DNA from: Pilasporangium apinafurcum
Taxonomy: Eukaryota > Oomycota > Peronosporomycetes > Pythiales > Pythiaceae
Direction: 5' to 3'
DNA: 64,000 bases
NCBI GenBank assembly: GCA_001600495.1
Contig: BCKE01000037.1
Span: forward strand, 261,322 to 325,321
The notes beneath the pieces were generated by a model that was given only the letters and a program-made list of their open reading frames with translations, had not been told where the DNA came from and ran no database searches. Position 1 is the stretch's first letter, and the number at the start of each line of letters is the position of its first letter. The position numbers and the translations under genes are program-made. Shown here in pieces: positions 47,731 through 58,700 of this stretch.

Positions 47731-48033
47731 GGTATTGGTGCTATATGACAATATAAGGGTCAACACCAACAACCAGGGGGCTGACCCCTCTGAGCATTTT
47801 AGATCTTCAACGGTGTAATGTCTTTCCTTGTCGGCTAAATGTTACTATTTCTGTCTTTACATAAACTCATAAATGCACGATCATTGTCCTAACTCCACGT
47901 CCTTACCACTGAAGGCTGTCTAAAACAGGCCTCCAAAACTTAATAATTATATTTGTTTGTATAAATTGATAATTGATATATTTGATGTTTTGATCTGATC
48001 AGGATCGATTTGGGAAGAGATAGAGAAGACAAA
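47731..48033. other. Promoter region of PNKP / 5' end of the Fanzor element
   Basis: About 300 bp with no gene. It includes a GC-rich stretch GGGGGCTGACCCC near 47785 able to fold as a small hairpin. The boundary of the transposon is not visible. Confidence 0.35.
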
Positions 48034-50082
48034 ATGGATGCCTTCGTGGTGCGAACGAAGCGGCAGCTGTTCGCAAATGATAAGTTCCTGATCCTCGATG
48101 TGGTTGATGATACTGGATATCTTATCGACAAATCTGCTGCAGAAGAATTACGAGCTCTGATCAGCGCAAATGGCGGCGTTGTCCTACCCATTGCCGAAGA
48201 TGATCCTTCAAATGACCAAAAGGAAACGAAGGAGACAGGAGTGATGGTAATTCTGCTGCCCTCAGCGACATCCGGTGGTGGAGAGGAAGGCCTGCATCCG
48301 ATGCTTTCACTCGCCAGACGGCGATTTCCGCATGCGGTTGTTCTGTCTTCACAATGGATCACCGCGTCTGTAGCGCAGAAGCAGCGACTGGCGTACCATT
48401 CTTTCCAAGTACCATTGGCTAGAAACAAGAGTCACGCACGAACAGCAACTGAGGCTCAAGAGGATGGAGAAGAAGAGCAGACTACCAAAAAGCAGAAACT
48501 AGAAATCACTTTATTTGGAACAAAATGCGAACGAGATAATGCAGTGGAAGCAGCTAATGGCGCGTGCCTCGCTCCGCCGTATCTGCGCACGTGGCAAGAC
48601 TTAAATGATGAGTCTCTATTGATTTTGGATGCTCGCCCGGAGACAGTGAAGCGGTACACGCAACATGACAAAGTAAAGATCGCTGCCTTTGACTTGGATG
48701 GTACTGTGATTGTCACCAAAAGCGGTAAGCGCTTTGCACAGGACTCGGTAGATTGGAAATGGTTCCACCCTACGCAAACACCGGCACGGCTGAAGGAATT
48801 GGCGATGACAGGGTACGAGATTGTTTTCTTTTCCAACCAAAATGGCATTGCCAAAGGAAATGTCACCGCACTTGAGGTTCAAGTAAGTTGCTGTTGCTTT
48901 TGTTTGCTACCTATTTGAAACCTTCGTGGGGATCTTCAGTGCTCTTTCACTAACAATCATGCTACTAGAAAAAAATAGAAGCAATCATCCATAAGTTGAA
49001 GGTGCCAATGATCGTTTATCTCGCCACAAAAAATGATCTCATGCGCAAACCAAGGATTGGTGCGTGGCACCACATGCTGAAGACTCTCGATCTTGTGGAT
49101 GAAGACCAAATCGATAAGCAAGCAAGCTTTTATTGTGGCGACGCTGCAGGGCGGCCGAAAGTGACAGGGCGAACGAAAGACTTTGCAGCGACGGACTACA
49201 AATTCGCTTTGAATATTGAGATCTCATTCCATACACCGGAGAAAATGTTTTTACATTCAAAGCAACGTATTCACACGCATCCAGACATGTGGGAAATTGG
49301 TTTCGATCCACGCTCTATCCCTGTTGCAAAACCATCAGCTGGTATGAAGTCAGAATACTATGGTTCTTCATCAAATGTCGTAACTGTTTCTTATACAATT
49401 GGTATGAAAATGTGTAGCACCTTTGTTGAATCCTTCATCTGCTGAACTGAGCAAGACAAGTCAAGAAATTGTGTTACTGGTTGGTCCGCCCGCGTCAGGA
49501 AAAAGCTGGTTTGCTAAAACGTATTTTTCATCGTACGCTGTTGTCAGTCAAGATGAACTTCACACCGTTACCAATTGTAAAAAGAAATGCGCAGATGCTA
49601 TCGCTCGAAATGTGAGTGTAATCATCGATAGCACCAATCGAGACACTAAAACAAGGCAAGAATGGGTCACCATGGCAAAACAACGAGTAGGCATTTTGTG
49701 CTTGATGAAATCCAACATTGTATAGCCACCTATATGAACCATGCTTACCTAATTGTTTGTGTTTCTAGAATCTTCCTATTCGATGTTTCGAAATGGATGT
49801 TCCCAAGCCGTTAGCTATGCATCTGAATACATTTCGGTCCCTTACAGAAGACAAGAAGATCCCCGATATCGCCATTCATACATTCTACAAAACTTTTGTT
49901 CCTCCAAAGGTACCAAAAGCTGTTGTCTATTGAATGTTGTCAATATGCTAGGATTGGTGCTGACATCACTCTATTGTTTCTAGACATCCGAAGGCTTTGT
50001 AGAGATTGTCAAAGTTTCTTTTCAGATTCATACTGAACGCATGTCATCCGAGAACCAAAAGCTTATCTCTTCGTTCCTATAA
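48034..50082 (+). CDS. PNKP: BRCT-containing polynucleotide kinase 3'-phosphatase (PNKP)
   Basis: PNKP repairs DNA ends by removing 3'-phosphates and phosphorylating 5'-hydroxyls. Exon 1 (48034-48882) starts with a BRCT-like domain (FANDKFLILDVVDDTGYL...ANGGVVLPI...VVLSSQWITASV), then a basic linker, then the HAD phosphatase motif AAFDLDGTVIVT and WFHPTQTPARLKEL. Exon 2 (from 48969) continues the phosphatase: SFYCGDAAGRP, KFALNIEISFHTPE. The next exon has the kinase P-loop LLVGPPASGKSWFAKTYF and DSTNRDTKTRQEW. Two last exons give LPIRCFEMDVPKPLAMHLN and TSEGFVEIVKVSFQIH, with the stop at 50080-50082. Animal PNKP has an FHA head and plant ZDP has zinc fingers, so a BRCT head here is a lineage variant. 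An upstream in-frame TTG is not used. Confidence 0.9.
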
Positions 50083-50257
50083 CGATGCCTGAAGATAAAT
50101 ATAGTACGTAGCCATTACCTTTCTGAAGTGCTGTATTTTTAACCTGTATGTATACGCCACATAGGTATTTTCTAGTCTCATCCTAGTATGGTTGTCGTTC
50201 TCTGCTGAACTTGACTTTCAAATAGCCGACGTCGAAAGTTAGCCACTTCAGTCGGTG

Positions 50258-52177
50258 ATGTCTTCTAAAATCAAGGATGGACTGTTCATGGGCGACAGTG
50301 ACGCTGCTCAAGATGCAGACTTTTTGCAGCTTAATGGAATCGTGCATATTATCAACTGCGTTCCGCGCCAATTACCAAACTTGTTCCAGCAAACTCTCGG
50401 TCTATCCTATACGACTTGCGATCTGGACGAAGTGCTTCAACGTCCTTTTTTCGACTTAAAGAACCGTGAATTCATGAATATTGTACAACTCATAGACAAG
50501 GGTCTGGAAAAGACCGAAAGTGTATTGGTTCATTCCCTTAACGGAATCAATCGAAGTCCGAGTGTGCTGATCGGTTATTTGATGGTAAAATATTGTTGGG
50601 GAGTCGACAAAGCGTACGATTTTATGGTAACCAAACGCGCTGATGTTAAAATTCACGAATCATACATTGAACAATTATGCGCGTTGGAGGCCCAACTACA
50701 AAAGACATACCCTGGGCGTACAACTGAACAGCAAGTTTATGAATGGAACACAAGCACGGTAGATTCCAAAACGGACGAGATTGTCCTTGTGCACACATTC
50801 CTCAACTCATTCGCAAAATCAAATGAGGATATGGCCAGTGATCAGTGGAAGAAATCCCACTCACGTAAAGTGCATTGGATTGATCAGAGCACACAGATGG
50901 TATGACTTGCCAACGTTATCATATCGTGTCCTACTTCCATCTAATTGAACTTTGTGACTTGTAGAAAAAGTTATTCCCCAGTCTTCTAGTCAAGCCAGAG
51001 CGACCACCAAATAACTCCTACAGCGAGATGTTACCAGTATGTTCTTCACTGTCTTTATTCCGTGCAATATCCCTGTCGAACTAACATTGACGCTTATCCT
51101 GCAGGCAAACGGATGGATTGATATATTGTGTCCGACTACACATCCATCTGCTATAGATCAAAGAAAATTGCTGGTTAGTATTGCATTCTGTGATCTGAGA
51201 TACTCAAATCATTAAACCCATATTTTGGTTGACATTAGGACACAAGAGATGGTTCGTTCGGGCCAGCTCGATTGGCATTTTTAGACTCAGATCGCCAGAA
51301 TGTTGCACCTACACAGCGAGAGATCACGACAGAACATGAAAGTAATCTATCAAGTTCTGATGCTGAGGATCCACACATCATGAGAAGTGGTCCTTGGCTT
51401 CATTCCTTTTCTGTTCCTCGTAAAAAAGGATCAGAGTTAGAGCATCAGATTTCTCTTTCTCCATCGTCATCGAACGATCAAGAAGAGATTGAGTTGACTG
51501 CTGCTAAAGTTTCATCAAAGCAGTCTCAGCCCAGATATCTCCAGCAAACACGTTCATCAAGCAATGCTCGTCCACGAAAGGCAGCAACCCGGCGAAGTGT
51601 TTATCAAAATTCATCGATGTCAACCTCTCGCACCGCATTGCCATCGAACGCAAACATGAATGCGATATTTACTAGGTTAAATTCGGATCAAGATATTAAA
51701 TCACAGAAGGCTACAACAAAAACGTCTGTGAAGAAGCCCCTAAGTTCAAGCTCATCGTTTAAAGCAAATTTGACTTCGAATGGTGCAACAAGAAACATTC
51801 TCTTCAGCACTTGCTTTCCTCCAGCGGCTGATCAGCGCAGCTCCAACGCTGTTGGGGGTATCTCTCGGCGCTCACTGAACGAACCACTCCAACAGCCATT
51901 GAGTGCATCTGTACGACCACGTACTGCTCCACCTCGTATTCGCAAAAAAGAAATTGAGACAAGCGATCTATTATGCAGTAAAAAAATGGACCCATTTGCT
52001 AGCAGTCGGATGGGTAGTGATCCGCCTCCCACCAGCGCAAGAGGTACACGCGCTTCATTCGACCAGTGCACAACGACCTCTACAGCTCAATCAGCTGGCT
52101 TTTCTGTTCGCCGTAGTACAGTATCCTGTACGACTTCATTTTCCCGGGCTAAGACAGCGCGTGCGCACTGGAGGTAA
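50258..52177 (+). CDS. Dual-specificity phosphatase-like pseudophosphatase with Ser-rich tail
   Basis: Residues 1-150 form a DUSP fold: SSKIKDGLFMGDSDAAQDAD, GIVHIINC, YTTCDLDE (general-acid region) and the P-loop VLVHSLNGINRSPSVLIGYL. The catalytic Cys of the HCx5R motif is Ser93 (codon TCC at 50534-50536); Arg99 and Ser100 remain. As in STYX-type proteins, this should bind phospho-ligands without hydrolysing them. Four or five exons follow. The C-terminal half (51272-52177) is disordered, rich in Ser, Thr and Arg, with many possible phosphorylation sites (ARPRKAATRRSVYQN). The start is the ATG at 50258, giving the family-like N-terminus; a GTG lies one codon before. It sits 175 bp after the PNKP stop on the same strand. 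Partners are unknown. Confidence 0.8.
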
Positions 52178-53172
52178 AATTTGAATAGTAAGCTTTGTGC
52201 ATGAATGAAAGCCATTTTACCTCACCAGGGATGCACCCATTTGACGCGTTCGAAATCATACTGATCCTCCGTTATGACCTATTGTTGGTCCCATTTCATA
52301 AGTTTGGACCTTCCATTATCATCATGTGGGTATTTTTCAAGTCTATCTCGAGCAGCTAATATGTCCAAAAAAATGCATCTCTGTGATTGCTCTGGTGTCA
52401 GTCGCATCCAGAAACATCTAAAAAACTGTTGCTGTAGAGAAACCTCGCGTCGAAATAAGCTCCATAATGAGCTTCAATGGTTGATAATCCATTTGCTAAC
52501 GCGCTTTCCCGCATTCCAATTCAGTATGCATCATTCGTCATCAATGTCATTCTGTCAGCATATTCAGTGAATAAGTGAGTTTTGTTTTGCTGTCGTCATC
52601 TTTGACGATCCTGCCATTATCTAAGCTGAATCATGGTGTCTCAATTACCTTGCAGTTAGACATTACACCTTGTAATGCTCAGTTGCATCGGTTGCCTGTA
52701 CAGAATTTGCGGCAATTGGTGGTGAAATGTTTTGAGCACCATTAGCACAGAGCACCTATGATTCACATACAACAACCAATGCAGAACAAAATCGTGGACA
52801 TAAGGAATTTGCGCTGACTGTACCAACTCAGATTTACAACCTGCCACTTCAACTACGGGTGAACAATGCGCTGCTACATTATAAGTATGTTCTATTTCGC
52901 AAATGGAAACGAACCGCAGTTGTTACGACATCCATAGCCCGCGTCAAAACTAACTGACATCAACTGAAAGTGTGTTTCGTCTATGTTTATCTATGTGGGC
53001 GTTGTAGATCAAATGCTGAAGATGATACACATATTGCATGCGAATCGAAATCAATCCATTTGGTTCATCAATGTGCTGATCACCAGAGCGTACGAGACGT
53101 TTTCGTGTCAAAATTGGTATGTTGCTACACTCATCCGTTTCCGGAATCATAGCAGTGAGGTCGTTTATCACC
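52178..53172. other. Intergenic with possible decayed coding pieces
   Basis: No complete gene is visible. On the minus strand about 52245-52440 reads FRCFWMRLTPEQSQRCIFLD and LEKYPHDDNGRSKLMKWDQQ, then TAG, then DQYDFERVKWVHPW in the same frame, ending at a possible GTGAGG donor. On the plus strand an acceptor near 52655 is followed by LDITPCNAQLHRLPVQNLRQ before a stop. These may be gene remnants or chance frames. Confidence 0.3.
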
Positions 53173-55068
53173 TCAGTTTTTGATTTCGAGTACCAATTCA
53201 TTCTCTTTCCTCGTGAAAGCCTCGAGTCGCCTCTTTTTCTTCATTTGGTCGATGAATAGTCTCAAAATGTTGATTGCGGCGTTGATGTCACGGTCCCACA
53301 ATGTGCGATGACATTCACTATTTTTGCAGTGTCGCACACCATAAAGCCCGTCACTGACAATTTTTCCGTCAAGGAGGAACCCCTTCATCTTCTTGTAACA
53401 AGCACAACACAGCATGCTCGTCCTGAACTCGTTCACATCAACAACACGACACCTGGGACCAATTTTTTCCATAGGGTCATTATGAGAGCATTAATGTTTC
53501 CTTTAGCTGAGCTTGTGAAACTTGCATCTCCATACGCGATAACGGTTCGTTTATTACCATCTGTAAGGTTCTTGACTACCTTTTCGTACGTCTGTTGTCG
53601 ACGGATGTAGGTCGACTATCGTAGCCTTTTCATCCTCCTTGATGAATACACGTCAAGAAGACGATCCAAATACACGAGACAAAATCTCACCCGTCTCAAA
53701 TAGGAGACAAGGTTCGCAACTTTTGCCGAAGGAACGTTTTCATTGAAGGTTTTGATGTCAGGCTCAGCATCAATCCACTCTTTCGTCAACTTTGTTCGTC
53801 TGTGGTAGCCGCACTCTCTGTAGAAACGACCCTTCGACCAGTGGATTACTTCATGTTTCACGATCTCTCCTTTCGGCTTTTGCAGTGTAGCCGTGCTTTC
53901 TTCTTTGTAGACAACAACAGTGAAGATCTTCTTTCTCCCTGGGTCGAAACCGATGATCCGGTCTTCAAGAGAAAATGCCTTTTTTGCTCTCTCTCGGGAA
54001 GCTTCGGACGGGTAACTGCCACACTGACATACCATCGATCGAGATGAAGTGCTCAAACTCCTTTCGCTGGTCTTTGGTCACAAGACCTATATTGAAGTAC
54101 GTGCGCCATAACTCAGCTTTGTCGGCGTAAAGCTCAACATGGTCATTCAAAGCCTTAGCAAGTTCCTTCAGGATGGTGGTGTTGATCTTGATGAAAATGA
54201 GTTTGAAGTGTTTCTGTGGAAGCAGAGACCAGACTCGGCAACCCTTCATTCCATCATCCACGTGAGCTTGTATGTCTATCAGCATTGTGTGGAGAAAGGG
54301 TATGTGATGTTCCAGTGATTTGTTCAAGTCGAGTGGCAGCGATTCGATCTCGTTTCTCACTCTATCCGATAATTCTTGCATCCAAACAATCTCCTCAGCA
54401 GGGATGGGATACTTCTTGAACCTGGAGTACGCGGACATCAGATTGGATAAGCTATGCTGAGTTTGAGTGCTTGCACGGACCAGCAGTGAAACAGCACTCT
54501 TGATTATCTTACCTTGATGCTTTTCAAAATAGTCACTGTTGTGAAAAGGTATCTGCAGGCGCATCCACTTACACAACCGGGAGTAGAACGTCAATCGGTT
54601 GCTGACTTGAAAATTCTGCCTTGCGTGCTGAGCGATCATAACCAACATCTGACTCATATAGGATATCTTCTCTGTCGGTTCATAAACTGAAGAGTGTTGG
54701 GTCCTGTAAAGGTCTAGACTGGTCTCCAAGTCAGAATGAACCTTTTCGCTGCCGGCCAAGTTGGCTATTGCAGATGAGCATCGATTGAAGAAGTTATTAT
54801 CCAATGAAGGGAGTTCTTCGCCAGCTTCCAATAATCGCAGAACATGGACGGATCCCAGCATAGATGCCTCATATGCTATTCTTGAACAAAGTCGCACAGC
54901 CTCATCAATCTTTTTCGCCATTCTTTTGTCTTTGCAAAACTTTCTCCAGCCAATCCTCACAGTGGTGTATACGCTTTGCTTTTGTCGAACTTTCCGTTCC
55001 GCAAAACCCGGGCGGGTTCTCCGCTTTTTAGTGGTCTTCTCTTCAATACCGTTGCCCGTTGATGCCAT
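53173..55068 (-). pseudogene. Fanzor (eukaryotic TnpB-like) RNA-guided nuclease, copy 2, different family, broken
   Basis: The ATG near 55068 opens a basic head (KKRRTRPGFAERKVRQKQS) and a long helical N-terminal part typical of Fanzor. The RuvC-I motif is IIGFDPGRKKIFTVV (near 53940). A later stretch TVIAYGDASFTSSAKG (near 53540) marks the second RuvC region. The zinc finger FRTSMLCCACYKKMKG...CKNSECHRTLW and RuvC-III DRDINAAINI close the protein at 53173. The frame changes twice around 53975-54025 (one shift close to an A6 run). There is an in-frame TAG at 53616-53618 and another shift at an A6 run near 53465. It has little similarity to copy 1 outside the nuclease motifs, so it is a second family, not a sister copy. 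Probably inactive. A guide RNA, if any, would map downstream of 53172 on this strand. Confidence 0.8.
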
Positions 55069-55312
55069 TTTATCACAACGTTCAAAAACAAGGACGCCTC
55101 GTAGTTCGTTTGATTTTTTGATTATGCTGTTTCTCAAAGCTGCAGTTCTTTCTATCTTGGCAAATGATGTTGAAACAACACTCAATGGATGGCTGCTAGG
55201 ATGTGAGGTGGTAAATACTTGAATTCAATACGCCTCGCTATTGAGAAGCCGGAAACGATTAATTCAAGAGCCGACATCAAAATGAGAAACTCTCAAACTC
55301 CTGAGAAGTACC

Positions 55313-55393
55313 TTGTGGTGTATACTTGATTTTTCTAACTCCATATATCTTAACCTTTTTTCTCCACCCAAGGTGTATAATTTCATTTTTCTG
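55313..55393. repeat. Degenerate direct repeat GGTGTATA...TTTTTCT
   Basis: GGTGTATACTTGATTTTTCT (about 55316-55335) recurs as GGTGTATAATTTCATTTTTCT-like sequence at about 55373-55392. TTAACC plus a T-run lies between them. It lies beside bases called N (55408-55464), suggesting repetitive DNA. Confidence 0.4.
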
Positions 55394-55506
55394 GAAACGC
55401 GATTGATNGTCAACATGGNCTTTCAAGATNATTGCGCANGCAGCAANAGCCACCAAGGAGTCTNTCCATCCAATGAATCCTAAAGTCTACTCTCAAGGCA
55501 ATCTTA

Positions 55507-55574
55507 GTTTTAATCTTTATTCCCCACATCATTTGTACAACGCGTTGTACAAGTGGGGAATAAAGGTTAAAACG
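55507..55574. repeat. Long near-perfect palindrome
   Basis: The core TTGTACAACGCGTTGTACAA is an exact 20-bp palindrome centred between 55542 and 55543. The arms continue outward as ATTCCCCAC / GTGGGGAAT (with ATCA inserted on the left), then AATCTTT / AAAGGTT and GTTTT / AAAAC. This gives arms of about 31-36 nt with one 4-nt bulge and one mismatch. It sits between Fanzor copy 2 and IFT144. A partial relative, ACGCGT palindrome then GAATAAAGGTTAAA, occurs at 62787-62818. It could be a head-to-head transposon end, a foldback element or a regulatory hairpin. Confidence 0.75.
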
Positions 55575-55729
55575 AGAGGGTCGACTAGACGACGGATCGT
55601 CAAAAGCCGTTCATTTGGCTTGATTTTCTATTTCTTCACCAGTACGTGATCAGCTCCAAGAGACGCGAAAGATCTTGTCACGGGGTGGATAAACACACGC
55701 TTTGGTGGGTAAGGCACTGTGTGTTGGTC

Positions 55730-58700
55730 ATGAAGAAGCTCTTTAAACTCGCTTCCAAGTACCACGGCCAAGGCCCTGTCGTCTTTGGATGGCAGCCAAA
55801 TGGTTCGTTCCTCGCCACAGCGGGCAAGAACGGACTCGTGCATATCTTCGACCGGCAGGGCGAGCAGTATGATGAGATTGGCCTCGACATGACCGCCCCT
55901 GTGCTATCGCTGGAATGGGACCCTGAGGGTGGCACGCTCGCCATTCTGCAGCAAGGCAATAGCGTCATCCCACTCTGGGATCTTGGTACACGATCCACGC
56001 AGAATCTAGACACAAACCAGAAAGATCCAAGTTTCCTACGTTGGTCTCTCACAGGTTCCTTGCTGGCCATTGGCACACAAAAAGGGAATCTCGTGCTTTA
56101 TAGCAAAGTGACGCGGAAAATTGTTCCAGTCGTTGGGAAACACTCGAGGAAGGTAACGTGCGGAGCGTGGAATAGTAATGACCACTTGGTACTCGGAGGA
56201 GATGATCGAATGATCACTATAACCAACCAAAAAGGCGATACCGTTGAACAGCGAGAGTTGATGCATGCGGTATGAATGCTCTTCTAGCTTTAATGTAGCT
56301 GTGAGCTTGCCTTGAGTATCTAACGTCTTTGCCCTCATACGGTGTGTTTGCTAGCCTGTCGATATTAAATTCGGACGAAAACGCGGTGATTCTATGAGAG
56401 AGGCAGAGCAGTTGGTTGCAATTAACATCTCTCGATCCATCATCTTGTTAAACCTAAAAGATCCCACCAATCCCATCGAGCTGACGTTTCAGGCGGTGCG
56501 TTATTGCTCAAGCTTAATGCTTTCGTTATGTTGACCCCATGATATGTTCTTGTTCGGTGATAGCATTATGGCTCAATTGTATTTTTTGAATGGTTTGCTG
56601 ACGGAATGATCATGATCGGGTTTTCTGACGGCTATTTCATCATCATCTCTACAAAGATAGATGTATGTTCCCCATACACTCGTGTCGACGGAGCATATAC
56701 TCATTTACCAAATCTTCCTGTTCTTAAATTTGTTTTGCTTAGGAAGTCGGTGAAGAGGTGTTCTCCGGTCGCTTCTTCACGGAACGAATATTCGCGGCCT
56801 GTTACTCACCAGCGCTTAATCGTGCTGCCATTAGCGGTGACAGCGGCATTAAGATCATTGATATGGCAACGCATGCTGAGATTGCTCCGGATGCTATTAA
56901 GCTCACGGATATGGAGGAAAATGAAGCCCATTTGATGAGTTTTACCTCCGACGGGCAAATGCTGACGGTCGCCACTCAGGGTGGTATGGTGCAAAACTTC
57001 CTCGCCCGAATGCCCAAGATTTTCGACCACTATAACAACTACGTGGCATATTTGAGCTCATTGAGAGAGTTAAGCGTCGTGGACGTGCTGGGTCGTGATA
57101 CTCCTATCCACATTTCGGTTTCCATCGAGCCATCGTTTGTGACGATCGGTCCCCGACACGTAGCGGTGGGGATGAACAACCGCGTTTGGTACTATCGTTG
57201 TGATGGTTCATCAAGTGATGCCCTGGTGAATGAACAGCAATATCTCGGGCGTGTGGCGACTGTAAAGCTTAATCGCGATTACGCCAGCGTTCTCTGCGAT
57301 GGTAAAGCGAGTCTGCACCTGATTGAACCCGGTTCTGGGGGAAATGTCGACCTACAAGAAGAGCAGGGCAAAGTCTTTTCCAGCTCCAGCGCAGGGCGAG
57401 ACGAGCGAAACAATGAGATCAGTTCCATCGCAATCACCAAAGATTTTTTCATCTATTCCACATCTAATGGTACTGGAGCGATTCACTACTTTTACTTGGC
57501 CGAATGGAAATTTCTAGAAGGCTGCTCCTATCGCCATGATGACGGTGTAGGTATCGTCCATATTGTACCCAATCGCGACGGTAAGCTATAGCAAAACGGA
57601 TAGGGCGATGCATCGATCAATGAGGCTCACAATGGGATGTCTCGCTCCTTGTAGGGACACGCATTGTGTTTTTGGATTCCCGTCGCCGAGGGTACATTCT
57701 AAACGCGCCGCTCCGTGAGGCGATGAGCTTGCCTTCGATTCCCAGTACGACTACGAGTATTTTATGGGACACAGAGGATCCGTCTGTATTCATTGCATTG
57801 CAGCCTTCCGAATTCAGTCTGTTTCAGTACGCTCACATTACTGTGAACGGGCCGGAGGTCACGCAGATGGGATTCATGGAAATCCACAACGACGGTGATT
57901 TCGTTATTGCACCACAAAGCACTCCGATTCCCTCTGATCTCGCCCCCATACTTATTTGCGATGGTGTGGTAACCTGCCAACATGTGTCAGGGAAGCTGTC
58001 TACTATCACTTCGTGCACTCACGATCAGTTGCAGAAGGCATCACGCACACTGCCAGCAGGAGAAATGGAGAAAAGCATCTTTTGCCAGAATTTGAGTCTT
58101 TTGCGCATGGAAGCAGCGTGGAAAAACGCTGTCAGTATTGATTCTCGTAACTACTGGTTGGCATTGGCGGCACGTGCCATGCATACACTTGATATCCCTA
58201 TCGCCAAACGTGCATATCGTCACCTAGGAGACTCAGGCATGGTGCTTGGACTGAATCGCATCGAACACATCGAAGAGAAGAACCTGTTGGCCGGTCATGT
58301 TTCGATGCTCTTTGGAGACTATGCTGAAGCGCGGCGGCTATTCTTGAACTCAAGCGAGCCTATGGAAGCGCTATATATGCAAAAGAATTTGTTACAGTGG
58401 GAGCAAGCTCTCAAACTTGCGGATTCCCTGGCAATTGATATGGTACCAGAATTGAGTGTCTCGTACGCCACTCAACTCGAGTTCCGTGGTGAATTTGAAG
58501 GCGCTTTGAAGATGTATGAACATGCCACTAATGTTACGGATGAACAAGGCAACTTGGTGCCCTGTAAAGAGAAGCTAAAACAGCAAAGCTTGGCGGGGAT
58601 AGCCCGCTGTACGTTTCGCCTGGGTGATATACGACGCGGAATGCGGCTGGTGTCTGAGATGGGGGATGTTGCTATTTGTCGCGAGTGCGCGATGATCTTA

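Noticed and set aside
53965-55185. Treating the long minus frame as a separate intact gene
   Set aside because: It lacks the catalytic and zinc-finger motifs, which follow directly in other phases. It is the N-terminal part of a broken Fanzor gene.
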